Of a DNA stretch of 64,000 nucleotides, positions 16,196 through 25,900 are shown piece after piece. The DNA comes from JAQVCM01 sp040403095 (GTDB lineage: Bacteria > Bacteroidota > Bacteroidia > Flavobacteriales_D > Crocinitomicaceae): positions 1 through 64,000 of the forward strand of contig JBBALI010000004.1 in NCBI GenBank assembly GCA_040403095.1, written 5' to 3'. The position numbers and the translations under genes were made by a program. Numbering within the stretch: position 1 is the first letter of the stretch; every line of letters starts with the position of its first letter. The notes below the pieces were generated by a model. It did not search any database. It was not told the DNA's origin and was given only the letters and a program-made list of their open reading frames with translations.

Positions 16196-17839
16196 ATGGC
16201 AATACCCCCGAAAGAACTCGAATTCAATATGAATGAAGACCAAATGAGATTAAAAATTTCTCGCTTGGAACAAGAATTGGCAAAGATTTATGAAGGTGGC
16301 GGAAAGAAACGCATTGATAAACTTCATGAAAAAGGAAAACTTTCTGCTCGCGAACGCATTGATTTACTTCTTGATGAAAACACTCAACGCATCGAAATTG
16401 GCGCTTTAGCCGGATACGGAATGTATGAAGCTGAAGGAGGTTGTCCTGCGGGTGGAGTAGTGGTAGTTATTGGTTATGTTTCTGGCAAGCAATGTATTGT
16501 TGTTGCCAATGATGCAACAGTGAAAGCGGGCGCTTGGTTTCCAATCACTGGAAAGAAAAATCTTCGAGCGCAAGAAATTGCGATGGAAAACCGATTGCCA
16601 ATCATTTATTTAGTTGATTCTGCGGGTGTTTATTTGCCAATGCAAGATGAAATTTTTCCTGATAAAGAACATTTTGGCCGCATTTTCAGAAACAATGCCA
16701 TGATGAGTTCGCAAGGAATTGTTCAAATTGCTGCTGTCATGGGAAGTTGCGTCGCTGGTGGTGCTTATTTGCCAATTATGTCTGATGAATCTTTGATTGT
16801 CAATGGAACTGGAACCATTTTCTTAGCAGGTTCATATTTAGTAAAAGCAGCGATTGGCGAAACTATTGACAATGAAACCTTGGGTGGCGCCCATACACAC
16901 ACAGAGATTTCAGGAGTTTGTGACTACAAAACTGAAAATGATCAAGAATGTTTGGCTACTATCCGTGATTTAATGGATAAAATTGGTCACTCTGAAAATG
17001 CAGGATTTGACCGAAAAGAAAGCGTTCCTTCTCAAGTAAATGAAAGAGACATTCATGGAATTTTTCCAGCTGAAAGAGGAAAAACGTACAATGTAAAAGA
17101 AATTATAAAATGGTTGGTCGATGATTCCAAATTTACGGAATATAAAGCCGATTATGGTAAAACAATTGTTTGTGCCTATGCAAGAGTTGATGGTTGGGCC
17201 GTTGGAATTGTCGCTAATCAAAGAGAAATTGTAAAAAGTGCCAAAGGTGAAATGCAGATGGGTGGTGTGATTTACAATGATTCTGCCGACAAAGCTGCAC
17301 GTTTTATAATGAATTGTAATCAAAAAAATATTCCGTTGGTTTTCTTAACTGATGTGAGCGGATTTATGGTTGGTTCCAAATCAGAACACGCAGGAATAAT
17401 CAAAGACGGTGCAAAGATGGTAAACGCGATGGCAAATTCTGTTGTTCCTAAATTCTCAATTATCATGGGGAATTCTTACGGAGCAGGAAATTATGCCATG
17501 TGTGGTAAGGCTTATGATCCAAGATTGATTGTTGGTTGGCCAACTGCTGAAATCGCAGTAATGAGCGGTGCAGCAGCCGCAAAAACGTTGCTTTCTATCG
17601 AAATCGCATCTTTGCAAGCCAAAGGTGAAGAAATTACCAAAGAAAGAGAAGCAGAGCTGTACAATAAAATCAAAGATCGATACGACTCTCAAATTTCTCC
17701 TTACTATGCTGGTTCAAGATTGTGGGTAGATGCAATCATCGATCCTGTTGAGACTAAAAAGATTATTTCCATGGGAATTGAAATGGCTAATCGCAAAAAA
17801 GCTGAAAAACCGTATAATGTTGGTGTTATTCAAACTTGA
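16196..17839 (+). CDS. acyl-CoA carboxylase beta subunit, methylcrotonyl-CoA carboxylase-like
   Basis: Carboxyltransferase half of a biotin-dependent acyl-CoA carboxylase, moving CO2 from biotin to the acyl-CoA. 547 aa with two crotonase-like carboxyltransferase domains (about 40-290 and 300-530). SAGVYLPMQDEIFPDKEHFG is close to the methylcrotonyl-CoA carboxylase beta (MccB) signature rather than the PccB pattern, and GNSYGAGNYAMCGKAYDPR is the second oxyanion-hole region. MCC acts in leucine breakdown, which agrees with the leucine dehydrogenase and 2-oxoacid E1 in the window. The biotin carboxylase/BCCP subunit is not nearby. An acetyltransferase gene follows after 9 bases. Confidence 0.85.
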   Translation: MAIPPKELEFNMNEDQMRLKISRLEQELAKIYEGGGKKRIDKLHEKGKLSARERIDLLLDENTQRIEIGALAGYGMYEAEGGCPAGGVVVVIGYVSGKQCIVVANDATVKAGAWFPITGKKNLRAQEIAMENRLPIIYLVDSAGVYLPMQDEIFPDKEHFGRIFRNNAMMSSQGIVQIAAVMGSCVAGGAYLPIMSDESLIVNGTGTIFLAGSYLVKAAIGETIDNETLGGAHTHTEISGVCDYKTENDQECLATIRDLMDKIGHSENAGFDRKESVPSQVNERDIHGIFPAERGKTYNVKEIIKWLVDDSKFTEYKADYGKTIVCAYARVDGWAVGIVANQREIVKSAKGEMQMGGVIYNDSADKAARFIMNCNQKNIPLVFLTDVSGFMVGSKSEHAGIIKDGAKMVNAMANSVVPKFSIIMGNSYGAGNYAMCGKAYDPRLIVGWPTAEIAVMSGAAAAKTLLSIEIASLQAKGEEITKEREAELYNKIKDRYDSQISPYYAGSRLWVDAIIDPVETKKIISMGIEMANRKKAEKPYNVGVIQT

Positions 17840-17848
17840 TTTTTAGAG

Positions 17849-18310
17849 ATGATTTTAGATTGGAAAATAAAACATTTTAGTGAAATTTCAATTGCTGAAT
17901 TTCACGATTTGATAGCACTTAGAATTAAGATTTTTGTTGTTGAACAAAATTGTCCGTATCAAGAATTGGATGGTAGAGACAAAAAAGCATATCACTTAAT
18001 TGGTCGTGATGGTTTAGGAAATATTGTTGCAACGGCTAGGATTTTACCTAAAGGAATTTCTTATAAAGAAGTTTCAATCGGAAGAGTTGCTATCGATAAC
18101 AGCGCAAGAAACAAAGGAAATGGGCATGTACTAATGGAGAATTGCATGCAATTTATTGACGAGGAGTTTGGAGCAACAAATGTTCGTATTTCAGCTCAAA
18201 GTCATTTGGAAAAATATTACCAAAAACATGGATTTTTATCAACTGGAAAAAATTATCTTGAAGACGATATTCCGCACGTTGAAATGTTATTCGAAGTAAA
18301 AAATAATTGA
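17849..18310 (+). CDS. GNAT acetyltransferase, ElaA family
   Basis: 153 aa with the ElaA-type opening (ALRIKIFVVEQNCPYQELDG, residues ~25-44), closely matching the E. coli ElaA pattern VFVVEQNCPYQ. The acetyl-CoA loop is RNKGNGHVLME (residues ~90-100). The family is predicted to N-acetylate an unknown substrate. The gene lies 9 bases after the carboxyltransferase gene and 10 bases before the M13 peptidase gene, so the three may be cotranscribed, though their functions do not obviously connect. Confidence 0.85.
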   Translation: MILDWKIKHFSEISIAEFHDLIALRIKIFVVEQNCPYQELDGRDKKAYHLIGRDGLGNIVATARILPKGISYKEVSIGRVAIDNSARNKGNGHVLMENCMQFIDEEFGATNVRISAQSHLEKYYQKHGFLSTGKNYLEDDIPHVEMLFEVKNN

Positions 18311-18320
18311 AATAAAAAAG

Positions 18321-20399
18321 ATGATTAAAACAAATAGAATTATTCAGTCCGCTGTGGTTTTAGCTATTGCTACAGCATGCACTACTTCCAAAAATGTAGA
18401 GAATGACAACGATGCTTTTGCTGTTCCACAACAAGAAATTAAAGCGGGTGCAAAAACGATTGATTTGTCATATTTAGATAAATCAATCAAACCACAAGAC
18501 GATTTCTTTAATTTTTCAAATGGAACTTGGGTGAAAAATAATCCGATTCCACCAAGTGAATCTCGCTGGGGAAGTTTCAATGAACTTGAAAAATCAAATC
18601 AAACCAAATTAATAGGAATATTAAATAAAGCCAAAGATGGTGGCTACACCAATGACACAACCGCACAGATTTTAGGTAATTATTATGCTTCTTTCATTGA
18701 CATGGAAGGAAGAAATAAATTGGCATGGTCACCAATTAAAGCGGATATCTATAAAATCAATGAAATTGTGCATTTCAAACAAATTGTTGATGTTGTCTCA
18801 TACCAGCATAAATATGGTGTAAACAGCCTTTTCGGTTTTGGAGTTGGACAAGATTTGAAAGATGTGAACAAAAATATTACTTATTTTGGTCAAGGTGGTT
18901 TGGGTTTACCCAATAAGGATTATTACTTTCAAGCAGACAAAAAAGAAATTGTAGTAGCCTACAAAGAACACGTTTCTAGAATGTTTCAGAAAATCGGAAA
19001 TTCACTCGAAGAGTCTGTGTTAGCAGCTGAAAACGTAATCAAGTTTGAAACGATGTTGGCAGAAAAAATGATGTCACCAGCGGAATTGAGAGTTCCAGAA
19101 AACAGCTACAACAAAATGACAAAAGATGAATTAAAAAAACTTTTCCCATCTTTTGATTTTGAAGTTTATTTGAAATCTGTTAGAAGTCAAGATTTTTCAG
19201 AAGTGGTCGTTGGACAGAAAGATTATCCAAAATTGGTGAATGATTTATTGGTAAATATAGATATCAAAATTTGGAAAAGCTATTTGACATGGAAAACATT
19301 GAATCACTATGCTGGTCATTTAGATGAATCTTTTGTAAAATTGAATTTCAATTTTTACCAAAAAGTCTTGACGGGTAAAACGCAAATGAAACCAATCGAA
19401 GAAAGAGCTGTGAATGAACTCACGCAAATGACCATTGGAGAAGGTTTGGGCAAATTATTTGTAGACCAATATTATTCAGAGAAATCTCAAGAAAGAGTAA
19501 ATACGATGGTCGACAATTTACTTTTGACTTTTGAAGAAAGAATCAAAGCTTTGCCTTGGATGTCTTCCGAAACCAAAAAAGAAGCATTAAATAAATTAAA
19601 ATCTATTGGTAGAAAATTAGGTTTTCCATCCAAATGGGAAAATTTCGGTGATTTGAATTTGTCGAAAACTGATTATGTCGCAAATATCAAAATGTGTGCA
19701 TTAAGAGATGTAAAAAAGAATTTTGAGGAATTATCTCAAGCTGTTGATAAAGCTAAATGGGGAATGCCCGCACACATGATCAATGCTTATTACCATCCTT
19801 TGTTAAACGAAATTGCCTTTCCAGCTGGAATTATGCAAGCGCCATTTTTTGATGTAAATGCAGAAGATGCTGTGAATTATGGTAGAATTGGAATGGTGAT
19901 AGGTCACGAATTTACCCATGGTTTTGACGATATGGGGTCTAAATTTGCTGCCGATGGAAGTTTTACAAATTGGTGGTCGGAAAACGATAGAAAGTTATTC
20001 GAAGAAAGAACAGCTTTGCTCGGCGCCACTTTCGCAGGTTTTTGTCCAATTGATGGACATTGTGTAAATCCAGATTTGACAATGGGAGAAAATATTGCTG
20101 ATTTAGGAGGAATCACTTTGGCATATTACGCTTACGCCAAAACTGCTGAATTTAAAGCGGGAAAAGTGGTTGAAGGTTATACACCAGCACAAAGATTTTT
20201 CATCTCTTTCGCGCAATTATGGAAAATCAATTATACTGAAGCAGAATTGAAAAACAGAATTGCCAATGATCCTCATTCTCCTGGAATGTATAGGGTCAAT
20301 GGTCCACTGATGAACTGTCCAGAATTTTTTGAAGCTTTCAACGTAAAAGAAGGTGACAAAATGAGGAATTCAACGGTGAAAATTGCCAAAATCTGGTAA
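18321..20399 (+). CDS. M13 (neprilysin/PepO-like) zinc metallopeptidase lipoprotein
   Basis: 692 aa. A lipoprotein signal ends IATAC with Cys20, so the enzyme is anchored in the envelope and faces the periplasm or the surface. The N-terminal M13 domain (about 50-440) leads to the catalytic domain with HEFTH (529-533) as zinc ligands, and ENIADLGG with Glu590 as third ligand; NAYYHPLLNEIAFPAGI is the substrate-binding NAxYxP-type block. These peptidases cut short oligopeptides. The gene ends at an intrinsic terminator. Confidence 0.94.
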   Translation: MIKTNRIIQSAVVLAIATACTTSKNVENDNDAFAVPQQEIKAGAKTIDLSYLDKSIKPQDDFFNFSNGTWVKNNPIPPSESRWGSFNELEKSNQTKLIGILNKAKDGGYTNDTTAQILGNYYASFIDMEGRNKLAWSPIKADIYKINEIVHFKQIVDVVSYQHKYGVNSLFGFGVGQDLKDVNKNITYFGQGGLGLPNKDYYFQADKKEIVVAYKEHVSRMFQKIGNSLEESVLAAENVIKFETMLAEKMMSPAELRVPENSYNKMTKDELKKLFPSFDFEVYLKSVRSQDFSEVVVGQKDYPKLVNDLLVNIDIKIWKSYLTWKTLNHYAGHLDESFVKLNFNFYQKVLTGKTQMKPIEERAVNELTQMTIGEGLGKLFVDQYYSEKSQERVNTMVDNLLLTFEERIKALPWMSSETKKEALNKLKSIGRKLGFPSKWENFGDLNLSKTDYVANIKMCALRDVKKNFEELSQAVDKAKWGMPAHMINAYYHPLLNEIAFPAGIMQAPFFDVNAEDAVNYGRIGMVIGHEFTHGFDDMGSKFAADGSFTNWWSENDRKLFEERTALLGATFAGFCPIDGHCVNPDLTMGENIADLGGITLAYYAYAKTAEFKAGKVVEGYTPAQRFFISFAQLWKINYTEAELKNRIANDPHSPGMYRVNGPLMNCPEFFEAFNVKEGDKMRNSTVKIAKIW

Positions 20400-20411
20400 A
20401 TAAAGCAAATG

Positions 20412-20438
20412 AAAGACGTCAGCAATGGCGTCTTTTTT
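20412..20438 (+). terminator. intrinsic terminator after the M13 peptidase gene
   Basis: AAAGACG (20412-20418) pairs with CGTCTTT (20429-20435), with a 10-base loop and a T tract to 20438. Confidence 0.75.
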
Positions 20439-20461
20439 AGTGTTGCACAATTTCTCATTTG

Positions 20462-21703
20462 ATGGAAAATTCCAAACAATTACTCATTATTGGTTTCGTT
20501 TATCCCGAACCTGCTTCTTCTGCAGCGGGAACAAGAATGTTGCAATTAATTGATTTGTTTAAATTACAAGGATTTCAAATTACTTTCGCGAGTCCAGCTT
20601 CTGATAGTGAATTTGCTTTTGATATAGAAAAACTTGGAATTAAAAAAGTTTCTATCCTCTTAAATGATGCATCATTTGATGATTTTGTGGCTGAATTAAA
20701 CCCCGAAATTGTTTTATTTGATCGCTTCATGACGGAAGAACAATTCGGTTGGCGCGTTTCTGAGAGTTGTCCAAATGCAATCAGAATATTGGATACTGAA
20801 GATCTACATTGTTTGCGTTTGGCCAGACAAAATGCGTGGAAATCCAAAGTTCCGTTTCATACTGAAATGCTTTTTTCTGATGTTGCAAAACGTGAAATAG
20901 CAAGTATTTTAAGATGCGATTTGAGTCTAATGATTTCAGAATATGAAATAGATATTTTACACAATGTATTTCATATTTCACTAGCTATTTTGCAATATTT
21001 ACCACTTTTTGTTGATGAGCAACTACTGAGTAAAAAACAAGATTTACCAGCTTTCAACGAAAGGAAGCATTTCATTTTTATTGGTAATTTTTTACATGAA
21101 CCGAATTGGAATGCTGTGTTGTATTTGAAAGAATCAATTTGGCCAAAGATCAAAGAAAAATTACCAGAAGCAGAATTGCATATTTACGGTGCTTATTCAT
21201 CTCAAAAAGTATTGAATTTGCATAACCAGTCACAAGGTTTTTTAATTAAAAATAGGGTAGAAGGAGTTTTTGATGTGATGAAATCTGCCAAATTGTGTTT
21301 GGCTCCTTTGAGATTTGGCGCAGGAATAAAAGGAAAATTCTTAGATGCAATGGTCGCAGGAACGCCAAACGTAACGACTTCAATTGGCGCAGAATCTATG
21401 CATGGAAAATTGCCATGGAGTGGAGTTATTTCAGATGATCTTGATGATTTTATTTCAGAGGTAATTGAATTATATACCAATGAGAATAAATGGAAAAAAG
21501 CACAAATTAACGGATTTGAAATTTGTAAAAAAAGATATCTGAAAACAAACTTTGAAAAAGATTTTGGCAATCTAATTCTTGAAATTCAACAGCAACTATT
21601 AAAACGTCGCCAAAACAATTTCATTGGAGAAATTCTCAAACATCATACCGTTTCAAGTACAAAGTATATGTCTAAATGGATTGAAGAAAAAAATAAAAAA
21701 TGA
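20462..21703 (+). CDS. GT4-like glycosyltransferase
   Basis: The ATG at 20462 is chosen over the overlapping TTG at 20459. The 413-aa protein has two Rossmann-like halves: an N-terminal half with a short binding loop (PEPASSAAGTRMLQLIDLF), and a C-terminal half with FIFIGNFLHEPNWNAV, LHIYGAYS, and the GT-B donor-site region APLRFGAGIKGKFLDAMVAG followed by TSIGAES. The GxGxKGK..DAMVAGTP arrangement is typical of GT4 sugar transferases. The donor and acceptor are unknown. No surface-polysaccharide cluster surrounds it; it lies alone between a terminator and a convergent oxidoreductase. Confidence 0.75.
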   Translation: MENSKQLLIIGFVYPEPASSAAGTRMLQLIDLFKLQGFQITFASPASDSEFAFDIEKLGIKKVSILLNDASFDDFVAELNPEIVLFDRFMTEEQFGWRVSESCPNAIRILDTEDLHCLRLARQNAWKSKVPFHTEMLFSDVAKREIASILRCDLSLMISEYEIDILHNVFHISLAILQYLPLFVDEQLLSKKQDLPAFNERKHFIFIGNFLHEPNWNAVLYLKESIWPKIKEKLPEAELHIYGAYSSQKVLNLHNQSQGFLIKNRVEGVFDVMKSAKLCLAPLRFGAGIKGKFLDAMVAGTPNVTTSIGAESMHGKLPWSGVISDDLDDFISEVIELYTNENKWKKAQINGFEICKKRYLKTNFEKDFGNLILEIQQQLLKRRQNNFIGEILKHHTVSSTKYMSKWIEEKNKK

Positions 21704-21710
21704 ATTGAAA

Positions 21711-22847
21711 TTAAAGCAGTTTAGCAACATCTTTTCCAACAATACTTCCAATTGCAACGCCCATTCCACCCATTCTCACGCCAACAGCAATTTTTGGTTT
21801 TACCAATTCAATAATTGGCTTTTTGGTTTTGCCTACTCCCATGATTCCAGCCCAAGAATAGTCAATTTCAAAGTGAGTATTTGGCAAAATAATTTCCTTT
21901 AATAATTTTTCCAATTGATTCAGAATCACATCCGAATTTTCAATTTCCGTGGTCGTTTCTCCTGCAAAATCTAAATTCCTTCCTCCACCAAAAAGCACAC
22001 GGTTGTGAATATTTCTGAAATAATAATACCCTTCTTGGTAATGAAAAGTTCCTTTGAATGGTAAATTATCAATTTTTTTGGTAATTAATACTTGCGCTCT
22101 AGCTGGTATAATGTCATTTTTTGGCAGAAATCTTTGGGCAAAACCATTTACGCAAATGGCAACTTTCGCCGCGTTAAAATAACCAATATTGGATTGAACT
22201 TCAACCTGATTTTGAGTAGATTTGAGTTCTAAAATTTCAATTCCTGTCAATAAGTGAATTCCATTTTCAGCCAACAATTGATGAAATTTCACCATCATTT
22301 TTCCAGTGTCGATTTGTCCTTCCACTTGGTTGTGAAAAGCTGCTTGAATCGAATTAAAACCAAACTTTTCTTTTATATTTTTATCCAAGGAATAAACATT
22401 TTGAATGCCCGTAATCGCTTCAATTTGTTGATTCAAATATGGTAAATGTAGCAAGCTTTTTTCCAAAGTCGAATTTTCATCATTTCGAATTAAATCCCAA
22501 GAACCTAAAGCGTGAAAATCCAAATTAGTATCGCCAATTAATTCTCTCAAATACTGCAATCCTTCCCACCGATTGGCAACAGTTGTCCAAACCTCATTTT
22601 CCGGTATTTTGGATAAATCATCTATCAATTCAGTTACACTTCCAAAGCAAGCAAAACCAGCATTTTTGGTACTTGCGCCAGCAGGTAAAAAGTTTCTCTC
22701 AACCACCAAAATTTTAGCAGCTGGATATTGTTTTCTGAGATGTAAAGCGGTACTTGATCCTACGATTCCAGCGCCAACTACAAGAAAATCCAATTCCTCA
22801 AAATAGGTCTTTTTTTCCCAATAACTTAATTGTTCTAGTTTTAGCAT
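21711..22847 (-). CDS. FAD-dependent oxidoreductase of the DAO family
   Basis: 378 aa with the dinucleotide-binding motif FLVVGAGIVGSSTALHLRK (residues ~21-39) and the following ILVVERNFLPAGAST, both typical of glycine/D-amino-acid oxidases and related flavin enzymes. Near the C-terminus GVRMGGMGVAIGS forms the second FAD contact. The substrate is unknown; an amine or N-methyl amino acid is the family's usual target. It is convergent with the glycosyltransferase (7-base gap) and is read away from the giant repeat-protein gene. Confidence 0.82.
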   Translation of the reverse strand: MLKLEQLSYWEKKTYFEELDFLVVGAGIVGSSTALHLRKQYPAAKILVVERNFLPAGASTKNAGFACFGSVTELIDDLSKIPENEVWTTVANRWEGLQYLRELIGDTNLDFHALGSWDLIRNDENSTLEKSLLHLPYLNQQIEAITGIQNVYSLDKNIKEKFGFNSIQAAFHNQVEGQIDTGKMMVKFHQLLAENGIHLLTGIEILELKSTQNQVEVQSNIGYFNAAKVAICVNGFAQRFLPKNDIIPARAQVLITKKIDNLPFKGTFHYQEGYYYFRNIHNRVLFGGGRNLDFAGETTTEIENSDVILNQLEKLLKEIILPNTHFEIDYSWAGIMGVGKTKKPIIELVKPKIAVGVRMGGMGVAIGSIVGKDVAKLL

Positions 22848-22956
22848 CCTTTTTGATGATTATTAGCGTCTTTTTTACGATATTTGTTCTGAATTTTTAA
22901 TCAAAATTAAACGAATTCTGTAACAAGTTGTACAGCGTGACGTTTAGATGCTAGAT

Positions 22957-25900
22957 ATGAAACGTTTTTTACTATTATTTCTCCTTATAAGTAGTTCTTT
23001 TTCCGTCATTTGTCAAGTCCAAGTTGATATTGATGTCATGGCAAAAGATTTGAAATTGGGCAAAAAAGAAGCTGGTGTAACTGTTAGAGTTTACGAAGGC
23101 TCTAAAGTTGTGGCTTCAGGTGTTACCGCCGCAAGTGGAAAGGTTATTCTTAATGTTCCTTCGGAAAAATCTTACAAAGTTGAGTTTTCCAAAGCTGGAA
23201 AAGTAACAAGATATGCTAATTTAAATGCTGGAAAAATTGATGTAGAATTGCTGCAAGGTGCATCTAATCCTCTGATGTATATCGAAGTGAGTATGTTTGA
23301 TGAAGCACCGAATGTTGATTTCAGTTACATCAAAAACAATCCGATTTCTGAATTTTATTTTGATGGAAAGAATCCAAAACTGGCCTACAATACAACTACT
23401 GCGGCAAAAATGGAAAAGGAAGTTGAAAAAGCCATGGCCGCTGCACAAAATGCTTCAGGAAATGTAGATGCACAATTTCAAGCCAAAATGCAGGAAGCAG
23501 AAGCTTTAGCAACTCAAAAAAAATATACCGAAGCGTCAAAGAAATTTGAACAAGCATTGTTTTTTAAACCAACTGATAAAGTAGCCAACAAAAGATTGGC
23601 GGACATGGATGCATTGATTAAAGCTGATAAAGTCAATCAATTAGACGGTCAAGCGTTGAATAGTGAATTCGACAATTTGGTAAAAGCTGCAGAATTATTG
23701 AAAGGACAGAAAAAATGGCAAGAAGCGATTGATAAATATGAAGAAGCATTAGAAAAGAAAGACGATCAGGCTGTTAGTGATGAAATCGACGACTTGATGG
23801 TTATAATCAAAAAAGAGAAAAAAGAAAAAGACAACGAGGCAGCCTATGTAAATGCCATGACTGCTGCTGATGGTTTGATGAAACAGAAAAGTTATCAAGC
23901 TGCTTTAGATCAATATATTATTGCTTTGAAAGCGAAGCCAGCCGATGCAATTGCGACAAAAAAGAAAAGTGAAGTTGAAGTATTTTTAAATGCAGCAAAA
24001 GGAGAGCAAGAAAAGAAGAAAAATTATGAATTGGCTGTTGCGGCAGCGGATGAATTGTTCAAAGCTGAAAATTTTAACGATGCCAAAGTAAAATACGATG
24101 AAGCTCTGTCCTATCAGCCTGCATCAACTTATGTTTCAGGTCAATTAAATCTAATCAAATCGAAGTTGGACGAAATTGAGAAAGAAAAACTAAGAGTTCA
24201 GCAAATTGCCAATTTATTAGCTGAAGGTACCACAGCGATGAACGCAAATCAATGGGAATTGGCCAAAACCAAGTTTGAAGCAGTTCAGAAAATAGATGCT
24301 CAAAACCCTACTGCTATTGAAAAATTAAAAATTATCAATGCCAAAATTGAGGAAAGCAAGCTGAATGCAGCGAATGAAGCCAATTTTAAAAAGTTTGTTG
24401 ATGAAGGAGATGCGTTGGTCAAAACAGCCAAATTCACAGAAGCAATTGCTAAGTATGATGAAGCCGTAAAATTGAAAACAGATGCAGCTGTCACTAAAAA
24501 AATAGAGGACGCAAAATTGGAGATTGAAAAACTCAAAAATCAAAAAGAAAACAAAGAAAAGTTTGATTTAGCAATGAAAGATGGTGAAACTGCTTTGATC
24601 GCAAATAAGCTTGAAGATGCGAAAATTAAATTCACAGAAGCTAAAAACTTGGATGACAAAGCTCAATTGCCAAAAGATAAATTGAAAATTGTTGAAGATA
24701 AAATTTTAGCTGAGGAAAATAAAAAGATGGCTTCTCAGAAATATATTGAGGCCATGGCGAATGGTGAAAAATTATTTAGTGAAGGAAAATTGGTTGAAGC
24801 AAGAGCAGAGTATTTCAAAGCCAAAGATTTTGACAAAACACAAACAACTCCAGATGTCAAAATTAAATTGATCGATGATCAATTGAAATTAGATGCTGCT
24901 AACAATGAAAAAGTAGAAAAATTCAATGCTGCAATGAAAGCAGGAGATGATTTTAGAGGAACAGGGAAATTAACTGAAGCAATTGCAGAGTATAAAAAAG
25001 CAAAAGTTATTGACGGTTCAAAACCTGAACCTGATGCTAAAATCAAAGAAGTCGAAGCTGAAATCTTAACACAAGCGGATGCTAAATCGCAAAAAGAAAA
25101 AGCAGATAAATTTGCCGCAGCAATGAAAGCAGGAGATGACTTTAGAGGAACTGGTAAACTAACTGAAGCAATCGCAGAATACAACAAAGCAAAAGGATTT
25201 GATGGTTCTAAGTCTGAGCCAGACGTTAAAATTAAAGAAGTTGAAGATCAAATTGTAAAAGAAAAAGAATCGAAAAGTAAACAAGAAATTACTCAAAAAT
25301 TTGATGCTGCAATGAAAGCAGGTGATGATTTTAGAGGTTCTGGTAAATTGACTGAAGCTATTGCTGAATACAACAAAGCAAAAGTGATTGATGGCTCTAG
25401 AACGGAGCCTGATGCTAAAATCAAAGAAGTTGAAGCACAAATATTGTCAGAAAAAGAATCCAAAAGTAAAAAGGAAATCGCCGATAAATACAATGCTGCA
25501 ATGAAAGCAGGAAATGATTTAAGAATAGCTGGTAAATTATCAGAAGCAAGAGCTGAATTTGTTAAAGCAAAAGACATTGATGGAAGTCAGTCAGAGCCAG
25601 ATAAAAAAATCACAGAAATTGACAATGAACTTGGAACACAAGCAACATTGGCAGAAAAGAAAAAACAAATTGATTTACTGCTTAAAGAGGGTGCTGATTT
25701 AGAAATCAAAAATGAACTAGATAACGCGAAATCGAAGTATTCATCAATCCTTGTAATCGATGATAAAAACGCTGAGGCAATTAAGAAAGTGGGTGAGTTG
25801 ACTAAAAAAATTGAAGCTTTAAATGCACAAAAAGCCAAAGACGATCAATTTGCAACTTTGAAATCTCAAGGACTTGAGGCATTCAATAACAGCAAATGGC

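Noticed and set aside
24751..25686. The 189-bp repeats as a CRISPR array or mobile repeat
   Set aside because: The repeats are in one reading frame, have no constant spacers and encode a helical protein motif.
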